A stretch of DNA of 13,205 nucleotides, taken from Cudoniella acicularis (Eukaryota; Ascomycota; Leotiomycetes; Helotiales; Helotiaceae). The DNA lies in assembly GCA_013054445.1 (NCBI GenBank), contig JAAMPI010001546.1, positions 1 to 13,205 of the forward strand, given 5' to 3'. The notes beneath the pieces are model-generated. The model was not told the DNA's origin and did not search any database. It was given only the letters and a program-made list of their open reading frames with translations. This document shows, one piece after another, positions 1 to 8,602 of this stretch. Each line of letters begins with the position of its first letter. Positions within the stretch are counted from its first letter, which is position 1. A program made the position numbers and the translations under genes.

Positions 1-328
1 TGATCTAGATTTAGTCTATCTTCTAGTCCGTTTGTTATGACTTAAGTTGTTAGTCCTCTTAAGACTACTAAAGGTATAAGAGTCGTGCCTAGACGTCGAC
101 AAGCTCGCTATCGGAACGTTCTAAGGTCGCGTCGCCCTAGGGCGGTAGAATCGGGGGTAGTAATTCAGGGGCTTTACCCTTAGAGGGGCCTCCGGCACGT
201 AGCGATATCATAAGGGTTGTTCGTCTTGTTTTATATATCGTAGGTTTATATAATCGTCATACGATGATTCGTCGTTAGGTAGGATATTCTAAAGGCCTTC
301 CTAGGCAAGAAAGAAGAGCTTAGTTTAA
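1..328. other. Unassigned RIP-affected flank
   Basis: No gene or repeat could be assigned. The segment is less AT-rich than its surroundings between about 100 and 220 and keeps a few TpG dinucleotides, so it is less saturated by RIP than 530-1080. Translation on both strands gives only short stretches between stops, with no recognisable motif. It ends where the first LTR begins. Confidence 0.6.
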
Positions 329-526
329 TATTATAGCTCTATAAAGGCACTAGGGCCCTAACGTTACGTAAGGACGTATTTATAAGAAGGTACTATATTT
401 ACGAAGAAACTAAGCTAAGGAGAGAAAAAGAGAGGTAGCCTCGAAGGGGCTTTATATATAGGAGGTGAGTCTAGCACGGACTAGGACCCGTGACAAGGGG
501 GGACGCGTCAAACTAGGTCTATAATA
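329..526 (+). repeat. LTR copy 1, diverged, internally shortened
   Basis: This is a 198-bp copy of the LTR family seen again at 1086-1434 and 12882-13147. It begins TATTATAG and ends CTATAATA; these are the family's ends TGTTATAG and CTATAACA with the terminal TG and CA changed to TA, as RIP would do. It shares the block CTCTATAAAGGCAC at its start, GACGTATTTATAAGAAGG near 373-390, a TATA-like TTTATATATAGGAGGTGAG at 451-469 and the tail ACTAGGTCTATAA. Compared with copy 3 it lacks about 70 bases before the tail. The flanking five bases (TTTAA on the left, AGGTC on the right) do not match, so no target duplication is visible. It may be an old solo LTR or a recombinant. Orientation rests on the TATA-like block and is tentative. 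Confidence 0.85.
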
Positions 527-574
527 AGGTCTAGGATTAATAGTAATCCTATTTATAGAAAACTTAATAAAAAA

Positions 575-1085
575 ACTAGTTAACTATAGTATAACGTAAT
601 ATAAGATTTTTAAGAAGTATATATTATTAATATTATAAAGTTAAGTCTAGAATAATAAGTATTAATATATCTTAGATATAAAAGGAAATATCTAAGATCG
701 AACTTATATAATATAGAAGATATAAAATATATTACTAAAGCTGTTAGACGCTTAATCCTTAGTAGACTAGACAAAGAACTAAAAAGAATAACTGTTAAAA
801 CGATATAGAATAAGATATAAAAACTTATATCGATATAATAGCGAAAGACTAACCTTACTATTCCTCTAGAAGTCTATAACTTAATAGCTCTTATAAGTAC
901 GCCTATAGGCAAGCCTACTCTAAAGTATTAATATATAATATATTTATTAATAAGAGAAAAAGTATATTAAAGATATATTAAAATATACGATTCTTTTATC
1001 GATAGAGAAAAAGGCGCCTACGTTCCTAATAATAGAGAACTACGTCGATATAGAAGAGCTCTTATATTAGTATAACTATTATAAC
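575..1085 (+). pseudogene. Decayed reading frame, unrecognised, cut by a solo LTR
   Basis: The frame whose codons start at positions such as 737 and 1022 reads as a plausible protein of about 170 residues if TAA and TAG are taken as former Gln or Trp codons. Readable pieces include RRLILSRLDKELKRI (about 743-787) and FIDREKGAYVPNNRELRRYRR (about 998-1060, here with no stop). The composition is basic and helical. I do not recognise the family. The solo LTR at 1086-1434 interrupts it. LTR plus one target copy is 354 bp, or 118 codons, so the same frame resumes at 1442 and leads into the recombinase-like relic. It could therefore be the amino-terminal part of that gene, but stop-ridden frames cannot prove continuity. 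The start codon and exact start are not identifiable. Confidence 0.4.
1081..1085. repeat. Left target-site duplication of the solo LTR (ATAAC)
   Basis: The five bases ATAAC lie directly before the LTR's TGTTACGG end and recur exactly at 1435-1439, directly after its CTATAACA end. Retroviral-type integrases commonly leave 5-bp duplications, so this pair fixes both ends of the LTR. Confidence 0.9.
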
Positions 1086-1434
1086 TGTTACGGCTCTATA
1101 AAGGTACTAGGGCCCTGACGTTATATAGAGACGTATTTATAAGAAGGTGCTATATTATCGAAAAGACTAAACTAAAGAGAAAAAAAAGAGGTTCTCCTAA
1201 AAGGAGAAGCTCTATTTAACTATATAAATAGCGCTAGTAAGCGAAGTAGTCTATAAGCGACTCCCCTAGATAATAAGTTATTCGGTTAGTCGTTAAGTTA
1301 TTAAATCGACTATCGATTAGAAGGACAGGCTATTATTAAGTTATTAAATCGACGAGCGTTAAATTAAGTTATTACGTCGACTACTATTACGTTAATCTAT
1401 CCTAGCGCTAAGACGTCGAACTAGGTCTATAACA
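1086..1434 (+). mobile_element. Solo LTR (copy 2) with intact target duplication
   Basis: This 349-bp LTR starts TGTTACGG and ends CTATAACA, the TG...CA form typical of LTR retrotransposons, and is flanked by ATAAC on both sides. The duplication shows it is a complete solo LTR, left by recombination between the two LTRs of a former full element. Its first 130 bases match copies 1 and 3 (CTCTATAAAGG, GACGTATTTATAAGAAGGTGCTATAT). It has a TATA-box-like TATATAAATA at 1221-1230. Its second half differs from the other copies and carries short internal repeats (see 1272-1381). The final CTAGGTCTATAACA is again shared. Superfamily (Copia or Gypsy) cannot be decided because no internal coding sequence remains. 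Confidence 0.92.
1272..1381 (+). repeat. Irregular tandem repeats inside LTR copy 2
   Basis: The unit TTAAGTTATTAAATCGAC occurs at 1293-1310 and 1336-1353, a near copy TTAAGTTATTACGTCGAC at 1364-1381, and a more diverged one starts at about 1272 (AATAAGTTATTCGG). Spacing is irregular (43 and 28 bases). Copies 1 and 3 of this LTR lack this array, so it is an expansion or a sub-family difference. Confidence 0.85.
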
Positions 1435-1439
1435 ATAAC
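1435..1439. repeat. Right target-site duplication of the solo LTR (ATAAC)
   Basis: ATAAC directly follows the LTR end CTATAACA and is identical to 1081-1085. Confidence 0.9.
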
Positions 1440-3099
1440 TATGTCTATAAAGGGTATTATATAGATTTAAGTGTTCTATTAAAGATATATTATTATACTT
1501 CTATAAGGTTATAAGAAATATATAAGGCGAAGTATAAAGTAAGATATTAAGTCTAAAGTAGAATAGAATAATACTTTTAATACTAACTATCCCTAATAGG
1601 ATCTTGTCTATATAGTTTTATAGAAAGATAGAGAGCTAGAAATTAAGATAGGTTTTAAAAAAGAGTTTATTAAAGGAATATAAGACACCCTAAAAAAGTA
1701 AGTCAAGAGTGTTTATTCTAAAAGCTTAGGTAGGTTATTAATAGCTTATATATAGACTAAAACATCTATTATATAAGATATTAAAGCCCGCGCCTCTTCT
1801 TTCTACTAACGGCCTCTTGTTTCTACTCGCTATTATAATCTCGGCCGGCGCGTTTAGGGACTATAATAGTATTAAGGATATCCTCGCTACTAGACCGCCG
1901 CCGAATAGAAAGTACCGGATTATAGATTAGGCGGATAGGGTGTTAGACGATCTGGTCTTTCTAGAGATGTCTATAGATAGACCGACCGAGAAGACTAAAA
2001 ACGAGACCGCGTAGGGCTACTAGTGTTTAGACTAGGTAAAAAGGGCTAGTTTTATAGGAAAGATAGGGCTCTATACCGCTCGTCGCGAAGCGTTTATTAA
2101 GGTAGACGATAAAGAATATTTACTTTAAACAAGTTTATAATATAGTAGGCTAATTAATAATAGACGGCGGCTATTTATTAGGGTAGGTTATAAAGTTCGC
2201 CGTATATAGGAACTTAAAGACTCTTGTCGGCTACTACTTAGATAATATAAGTAATATAGACGATATAGTAGACTTCTTCGGCCTAGAGCTACGACGGGAT
2301 CTTATAGAAGACTTTCGCTTTACGTCTATAAAGAGAAACCTAGATCTCTAGTACTCGCTTCTAGGAAAGTGTCTAGATAAGCTAAGATAGCGCCGGGACT
2401 TTACCGATCTTAGCGAGTAGATTAATAATCTCTCTACTTAGATCACGGCTACTATTACGAAGAAGAGGCGCTAAGAGCTTAAGGCTTAACGGCGCTATAT
2501 CTATAATCAGCGTTAAAAGCTTATTAACGAAGAGTTAGCGAACTATTATAAGATATAACGGCTAGTATATACTACCTAATATAAGGTAGACGACTAGGGC
2601 GAGTAGTACTATAGTTACTTTGACTATATTATCCGCTATATAGTTCTTAAACGCGATCGCCTCGCTCGTACTTTACCGATCGCCGCCTCGCTACGAAGTC
2701 TAGAAGGTATCTCCGCTCTCTAAGACCTTATTACGCTCCGTATAAACGATTCCCGTGTTACGTATTAGGAAGTGTTACGGCCTATAAGAGGTTACTATCT
2801 AATATCGACCTACGGCTAAGAGATTAAAGAGTAAGGATAGCCCCCTTTTATTAGTACTACTTCTACTAATAAAACGCGTTAGTATCGTCGTATAAAAGAG
2901 GTAGAAGTATATATACCGGTACTCTAAAGACTATTATAAGAAGTAATCTAGCTTCGCCGAATTTTATTTCTAGTATAGTAGGTAAATAACTAGCGAGACA
3001 GGTTAAGAAGCTTACTATTAAGATTATATCGACAATCTCGATATACTTTTCTAGTACGAACTAGTCACTTTCCGCTACGCCGTTACCTATACCGGATAT

Positions 3100-3312
3100 T
3101 ATAGCGGATATCTAAGGAAAAAATAGCTATTAGTAGCTATATAGATAAGATAGTTCTATAATTAAACAAGCTAGTAAAGATATATCTCTAACTATATCCT
3201 AGAATATATCAAGAGTCTAGATAATAAAGACTCTATTCTATACCTATATTTATTATATATTATAGTGCTTTATTCGGAATCAGACTTATAAAACTACTTC
3301 GGAGATATATAT
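3100..3312 (+). other. Two degraded zinc fingers in the recombinase-like relic
   Basis: In the third frame of the relic, Tyr codons (TAT, TAC) sit where Cys (TGT, TGC) or His (CAT, CAC) would be before RIP. Finger 1 has candidate Cys codons at 3100 and 3109 (C-x2-C spacing) and candidate His codons at 3181 and 3193 (H-x3-H), the latter in the context RYISNYI. Finger 2 has candidate Cys at 3241 and 3256, reading YLYLLY where CPHPLC would be expected, and candidate His at 3295 and 3310 (H-x4-H). The pairing of such fingers after the recombinase region is a known arrangement in DUF3435-like fungal proteins. Nothing here would fold as a finger today. Confidence 0.6.
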
Positions 3313-4080
3313 AGTACTTATAAGCTAGACGTACGAAAGAAGCGCTAACGTTAGTAAGAAAAGGGCGATAATAAACGAGCCGAAATATTAGGTGCCGCTA
3401 AGAAAAAGCGGCCTCGACTTTAAGGAAAGCTAGAAGATAAGGACTATAAAGTACTAGGTAGTTAAAAATCTACTACTAAAAGTCGCTCTAAAGATCCTCT
3501 TAGCTATTCGTTTATAAATATCTTTATAGTAGATTTTAATCTATATTTAGCGGATAATATCGAGATAGTAGTAGTGTCTAGCGGTTCTTTATCACGTCGT
3601 AGTACCCTAGTTAGTAGCGTCTAGGAAAATTACGATAATTATTATAATATAGATACTTCGCTATCGTCTCTATTAGACGATATTCTCGAAACAGTTTCTT
3701 AGGCTAAAGAGGATTACTGTTTTCTCTAGACAACTCTATTAGAAGCTACTACCGTCGACCCCCTTAGTAATTCTAAACCTTAGAATCTTAACGCGATTAT
3801 AGACGCTATCTCTTCTCCTATTAAGTCTTAAGAAGACTAGATACTATCTAGCCCCGATACTTCTCTATTATACCTATCTAGTATTCCGATAGAGTTAGTT
3901 AATCCGGAGCTTCGAGATACTCTTCCTTCTTCTATATTAAGTCTACTAACTATCGCTAACTTAGTCGAAGATACTTATAGAAGTATACTAACAACTATAC
4001 TAGGGTATATAGAAAGCTCGGTAATATGGCCGCTTTATAATAGCTAGCTAGTTATAATTAATACTAAAAGAGGGATATAA

Positions 4081-4380
4081 GAGGCTAAAGTATTACTTAC
4101 TAAATAAAAACGAGGTAAAACGACTTAATATCTTATAAAGTAGAAAGGATTTCCGTATAAGGGTAATATATAAGAAAAATAGAAAGACATAAGCCTAGAG
4201 CTTATCGAAGGGTTTAAGGCGACCTATTAAGGGAACTATTTAGGCGTGCGGTTACTCGAGAAGCGAGTATAGAGAGGTAAGGTTAAATATCTTGTTAAGT
4301 AGAGGGGTCGTCTAGGGAGCGAGAATTTATAAGAGAAAGAAGCTACTATTAGCTATAAACGAATTATAGAGTTTAAGGCT
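4081..4380 (+). other. Two tandem degraded chromodomains
   Basis: Domain 1 (about 4081-4212) reads YLIK-stop-KGFPYKGN, then stop-E and later ISLELIEGF. Domain 2 (about 4243-4380) reads LLEKRV, KYLVK-stop-RGRLGSEN, stop-E and RIIEF. With the stops read as former Trp codons (TGG), both fit the chromodomain core Y-L-V-K-W-x-G ... N-x-W-E ... I-x-x-F. The Trp that would sit in the aromatic cage is a stop at 4141-4143 in domain 1 and in the matching place in domain 2. Chromodomains bind methylated histone tails, often H3K9me. They also occur at the integrase end of chromoviral Gypsy elements, but no integrase core is visible upstream here. Confidence 0.78.
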
Positions 4381-4440
4381 AACTAAAGGAAACTATCGCC
4401 TCTATTATATTAATAAAGTAACCTAAGATAAGAACTCCGC

Positions 4441-5877
4441 TAATAACAGACATAGACGCGCTTACCTCGTAATCCTATCTTATCTAGTCTTATATTAATT
4501 ACTTAATCTCTTTCTCTTTTTTATCTACTTTCTCCCCTATTAAATATAGTATCTTTTCTTTACCTTATTATAACTAACTTATATAAATAATTTCGTATTA
4601 AAAGAGCAGACCCGCTCTACTCGTTTACTATAAGAGTTCCGCGTACTAAGGCGATTTAGTTAGTAGAGAAAAATTCTTATAGTAATTCGAAATATATCGT
4701 ATAACCGTAAAATTTCCGTTAATTATAAAAAGAAGTTCTTATCGTTATAGAGAAAGAATGTTTATACGATGTCTATATATTAGCGTTTGATTTTACGACT
4801 TTCTTGACCTATATCTTTCCTCTTGACTATATACGGGCTATAAGAGTAAAGTTCACTCTTGTAGCCCGTGTATAATTAAGAGCTAGCCTACGTTAAAGAC
4901 TGATAGCTATTTTCTATTCTTAAGGAGCTAGATCGGTACCTAAGTTTAGCTCAGCTCGTAATCTTATCCCCGTATCTATTATTAAAACTATATTATAGAC
5001 ACTCGTCATAGGGCGAGCACGTCAAAAGGCACTAAATATATGATTAGCCCGGAATAATATAGAGCCGCTCCCGTATCTAGAAAGTTCTAGAAGAGGCACT
5101 ACTTTTAGGCGAGAATGTCCGCCTCCCCGAGATCTATAAATTATATTATAACTTTTTTATGAAATTATAAATATAGAATTCAAATAAACACGCCTTAGGC
5201 TCGAGTAATATCTACTAATCTTCGTAGGATCAGGCTTTAGTGATTAGTATTTCCTTTATAATATATTATCGCTCGTAGGAAACTATAACTAATACGAAGC
5301 CTAAGTAATCACTTTGCCCCGGATAAATTAGACGAGGGAGCTATATCGGGTCCCTATAGTTATTCAGAGGCTATACTATAATCTCCTGTTAGACAATATA
5401 CCTTCGCTCTTCTAAATTTATATATTAATACTCGCTATATAGAGAGAGCTAGAAAGGGACCCGTAGAGCGATGCTTTATTAATTTAAGCTATATAAATAA
5501 TTAAGGCAAGTTTAATTATAACTATACCTAACTATTAAAAAATAGCTTTGCCTCGACTAAGTAACCTAGATCGCGCTAAATAGAGGACGGAATACCGTAA
5601 AAAGCTTTCGGAGTATATTAGTAAGATCTACGCGCCTTTATAGATAACGGAATTTACTCGATACTAATAAGATATAATAGGGAGTAAGCTAGGAATATTA
5701 GTCGACCTATTAGAAGTTCGTCTTATTATACGCGTAGAAGATTCTTATTCTTAGTAATTTCTACTAGTAAGAATATATCTCTTTAAAAAGAACCTAAGTA
5801 AGCATTTAATTAGAGCTTATATAGAATTATGTCGAGAAGTTAGTGTTTCGTTTAAAGCTATAGTAAAAGAAGTAGGT
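4441..5877. other. AT-rich stretch without a recognised gene
   Basis: This stretch lies between the chromodomain relic and the inverted-repeat element. It holds the hairpin at 4820-4882. A weaker inverted pair, CGGGTCCCT near 5349 and AGGGACCCG near 5456, may be chance. Between about 5530 and 5870 the + strand reads fairly openly in places (for example RRFLFLVISTSKNISL), but no family is recognised and the frame is not unique. The segment 4750-5050 keeps more TpG and CpA than its neighbours, so RIP is less complete there. Confidence 0.5.
4820..4882. repeat. Hairpin: 28-bp inverted repeat, 7-base loop
   Basis: The left arm is 4820-4847 and the right arm 4855-4882, with loop AAAGTTC. The core is ACGGGCTATAAGAGT pairing with ACTCTTGTAGCCCGT. 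The arms differ at four positions by my reading, all of them transitions (C/T or G/A), as expected if two once-perfect arms were separately hit by RIP. It does not look like a tRNA or a known terminator. It could be a small foldback element or a remnant of one. Confidence 0.85.
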
Positions 5878-6084
5878 AAGTGTGATACGATAGCGTCGGA
5901 GGTCCGCTACTGTTTAGCGAAGCTACGTGATAGTTACGCGACTAGTCATGTAGCCCGGGCGGACTTCGGCTATAGTGTATTCTTGTCTTATATAGCGTGC
6001 TAAGCGTATTCCCCCTACGGGTGAATACTATAATCTTTTGGCCTAGCGGGTAATACGATCTAGAGCTTAGCGATCTATATTATA
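5878..6084 (+). repeat. Left terminal inverted repeat (207 bp)
   Basis: This is the reverse complement of 8396-8602 with 14 differences by hand count (about 93 percent identity), no gaps, and every difference a transition. Similarity stops sharply inside 6084. The left arm keeps more CpA and TpG than the right one (for example TGTGAT against ATAAT), so the two arms were hit to different degrees. Confidence 0.95.
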
Positions 6085-6149
6085 GTAAGCTGATTGTTAC
6101 CCGAAGAAGGATAAAGCTAATACTAGCGCTAGTATATTCTTTTTACTAG

Positions 6150-6530
6150 ACTAGTAGTAAACTTTATTAATAGAATTACTAAATTAGAAGTAGAAAATTC
6201 GAAATTAATATATAAGATAAACTAGTAGAAGGAAACCGTAGTAGTAGAGTCGATACTAAAGCGAGATGTTAAAGAGTCCGCTAACTAGCTTAAAGCGATA
6301 CTATATATAATAGACTTAGAGAACTAGCACCTAAAGAAGGATATTTAAAAATAGGGTACTATAGATTCCTACTAGATTATAAATAAGGCGTCTTTAGTAT
6401 TAGAAAGGTTAAAATCATTACTACCTTCTATTTATATATAGTTTAAGATCAAGAAACTAGGTAAACTCACTACGCTTAGCTCGCTTAAGTTGCTACTTAT
6501 ATCTACGGAAATAAAGTAACCCGTTCTATA
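6150..6530 (+). pseudogene. Decayed coiled-coil-like frame inside the TIR element
   Basis: One + frame reads well with TAA/TAG taken as Gln: VVNFINRITKLEVENSKLI, then a Lys/Glu/Leu-rich stretch, then INKASLVLERLKSLLPSI and LGKLTTLSSLKLLLI. The hydrophobic spacing and charged residues suggest a coiled coil. No DDE motif, zinc finger or other domain is visible, so I cannot say whether it belonged to a transposase or a structural protein. It runs into the 13-bp minisatellite, whose unit length is not a multiple of three. No start codon can be given. Confidence 0.35.
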
Positions 6531-6581
6531 AGATATAAACAAATCTTATTAATTAACTTATATAATAAGTTCTTATCTAAG

Positions 6582-6659
6582 AGACAGGGTATAAAGACAG
6601 GGGGTAAAGACAAGGAGTAGAGGCAAGGAGTAGAGATAAGGAGTAGAGACAAGGAGTAG
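6582..6659 (+). repeat. 13-bp minisatellite, six units
   Basis: Six adjacent 13-base units start at 6582, 6595, 6608, 6621, 6634 and 6647; the consensus is AGACAAGGAGTAG. The first two units (AGACAGGGTATAA, AGACAGGGGGTAA) are the most diverged, and later ones differ by single transitions. CpA survives in most units, which is notable in this RIP-depleted setting. It lies inside the long-TIR element. Confidence 0.95.
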
Positions 6660-6999
6660 AGAATAGTACGGAAAGTTATTGTCTAATAGTCCTTAGTCTA
6701 AACCTAGGTATCTTATCCGGCTCTTTTATCTAATTCTAAATATATCCGGGATCGACGAGGAGCCGTATCGGAGTCCCTAATCGTCTAACATACGGTTTAA
6801 GTGACTCCCTTACCTCTTTCTAATTATAGCCTTAGTAATCGACAAGATCGACAGAGGGCCCGATCGAACCCTATAACCCGTTCGATAAGCGAAAGTCAGA
6901 GGCGCTACTATAATCCCTTATAACGCTTTCTAAAACACTTTTAATAAGTTAATCTTAAAACCTTTAAATTATATAAGCGAGCGATTATTTTAATAACCT

Positions 7000-7800
7000 A
7001 TTATTTATAAGAAAAAGTCTAGCCCTACTTATTTAACGATACTCTATTACTTATAGTCCCGCTTATTAGATTTAATTATAGATTTTATTATATCTTAAAG
7101 CGTGTTTTCTATACCTAAAATAGTTTTAGCTAGACGATCTACTAGAATAATACTATTAGTAATAAGATATAATATATATTTAATCGCTACGTACTTACTA
7201 AACACGTCTATCTTAAGAATAAGCGCCTCTAAAATTTATAAATAGCTTATTAAAAAGTATCTAAACTATTAATATATAAAATATAAGATTTATAACGTTC
7301 TAAAACATAATTCTAAAAAAAAAGTGTTCTAGATTTATTATTACTAATAAATATTATATCCTAGAAATACTAATTCGATAGACTATTCGTCTTAGAATAG
7401 AGCCTTAACTACGCCGACTATTTAGTAGCCCTTTTCCTACTAAGCCTTAATTTCCCTAATTTTATAACAGTCTTTCTTAATAAATTCACTACGTCCTTTA
7501 TAACTAAAGCTTTAATTATTAAGAGAGTTTTATAAGACATTAATAGGCTTATTTAAGCTAAGCGACTATATCCCCGGCTATCGCCGAAGTACCTCCTATA
7601 GACCTGTCTACTATAATTATTAATACCTAGCTTAGTTATACTTAAGATTACTAACCTTTAGAAGACAAGCTCTTAATAATAGGAAGTACGTTTAAGACTA
7701 TAGACAGGAATAAGGTTACTCGAAGCCCTAATATAGTAATTAGTAAAGATAATACTCTTTAATAGAGACTTTATAATAGTTTTAAAAGAGAGTTGTCCGT
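7000..7800 (-). pseudogene. Decayed reading frame on the minus strand of the TIR element, unrecognised
   Basis: Read from about 7800 down to 7200, one minus-strand frame is fairly open once TAA/TAG are taken as former Gln or Trp. Pieces include NYYIRASSNLIPVYSLKRTS, YRRYFGDSRGYSRLA and VVNLLRKTVIKLGKLRLSRK, a basic, helix-prone composition. Below about 7260 a different minus frame reads better (LEALILKIDVFSKYVAIKY, LVDRLAKTILGIEN), which suggests a frameshift. I do not recognise either piece and see no DDE, zinc-finger or helix-turn-helix pattern. Position inside the TIRs makes a former transposase the simplest guess, but nothing in the sequence proves it. Confidence 0.35.
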
Positions 7801-8395
7801 TAATAGTAATAAGAATTATAAGTTCTATATTAGAGCGGTAATAGTATTAATAAGGGGAATAGTAGAGCTAATACGAGTAAAGATTAATAAAAATAGTATA
7901 TATAACCTTCTTTCTTAATTAATAGCCTAGAAGCTTAGATTCTCTTTATATTTTAATAGTAGTATTAGAATAAATATTATTAACTAAATAGCTCTAACCG
8001 ATTAATATTACTAATTTACTATTAGAATAGCTAGTATTAACGTTATAATTAATATTTATATAGTTTCTAAACTATCTTCTCTTTTACTAGGTTAAGAATA
8101 GATATAATAGGTTAATTTATTAAGTGATCTTAGAAACCGTACGTACTATATCCTAGGGCCTTATAGGAATCTAAACGAGCTTCCTGTTTATAGACCTATA
8201 ACTAAGGCTAAAGCTAAGACAGAATTTATAATAGAAGCTACTCGAACGAGAAAAGAGACTCCGCCGGCTAAAAAGACGCTAGCTCTTCCTAGGGGTAATA
8301 AAAGATATAGCGATAAATAATATAAGCTTAATAACTTAATAAGCGTTAACGAGTCTATTATACGAGATAAGATAATAAGTAATACCGAGTTTTTT

Positions 8396-8602
8396 TATAA
8401 TATAGATCGCTAAGCTCTAGATCGTATTACCCGCTAGGCTAAAAGACTATAGTATTTACCCGTAGAGGGAATACGCTTAGCACGCTATATAAGGCAAGAA
8501 TATACTATAGCCGAAGTCCGCCCGGGCTATATAACTAGTCGCGTGACTATCACGTGGCTTCGCTAAATAGTAGCGGACCTCCGACGCTATCGTATTATAT
8601 TT
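8396..8602 (-). repeat. Right terminal inverted repeat (207 bp)
   Basis: Inverted partner of 5878-6084. It includes the most conserved core, GAAGTCCGCCCGGGC (8513-8527), whose complement lies in the left arm near 5954-5968. It has lost more CpA/TpG than the left arm near the outer end. The boundary inside 8396 is abrupt. Confidence 0.95.

Larger units (their letters stand above)
1442..4440 (+). pseudogene. Decayed DUF3435/FluG-like recombinase-related gene with zinc fingers and tandem chromodomains
   Basis: The reading uses three frames in turn: codons starting at 1811 run to about 2126, a second frame to about 2860, and a third from about 2881 to the end, which implies at least two indels or lost introns. 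Dozens of TAA/TAG codons fit former Gln or Trp, and many Tyr and Leu codons fit former His, Cys or Pro. Around 2060-2250 the relic reads GLYTARREAFIKVDD, then QVIKFAVYRN and KTLVGYYLDN. From memory, this resembles the C-terminal part of the DUF3435 (FluG-domain) proteins, a fungal family related to tyrosine recombinases that includes Starship captains. Around 2640-2790 it reads RDRLARTLPIAASLRS and LITLRINDSRVTY, also familiar from that family. Two degraded zinc fingers follow (3100-3312), then a basic NLS-like stretch (KKKRPRL, about 3400-3420), a Ser-rich linker and two chromodomains (4081-4380). The third frame is continuous from about 2881, which supports a real fusion. The catalytic residues cannot be assigned with confidence. 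The family name is recognition from memory; the zinc-finger and chromodomain patterns are visible directly. Confidence 0.6.
5878..8602. mobile_element. DNA element with 207-bp terminal inverted repeats, nonfunctional
   Basis: The two ends are inverted copies of each other for 207 bases without a gap; the interior is unrelated at both sides. Long inverted ends like these are typical of Mutator-like elements, though other superfamilies and fold-back elements also have them. The outermost bases are AAGTGTGATACGATAG on the left, whose complement is CGTATTATATTT with RIP-type changes on the right. I could not find a matching target duplication: the left flank is AAGTAGGT and the right flank TTACGGAT. 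The interior is AT-rich and holds a 13-bp minisatellite and decayed frames on both strands, none of them recognised as a transposase. It may be a non-autonomous element or one whose transposase has decayed beyond recognition. Confidence 0.9.

Noticed and set aside
4081..4380. Chromodomains as the tail of a chromoviral Gypsy integrase.
   Set aside because: Upstream in the same frame are zinc-finger skeletons and a Ser-rich linker rather than an integrase core, and there are two chromodomains in tandem rather than one.
5215..5325. Imperfect inverted repeat around GGCTTTAGTGATTAG and its partner near 5300.
   Set aside because: The alignment needs several gaps and the mismatches are not limited to transitions, so it is too weak to list as a feature.
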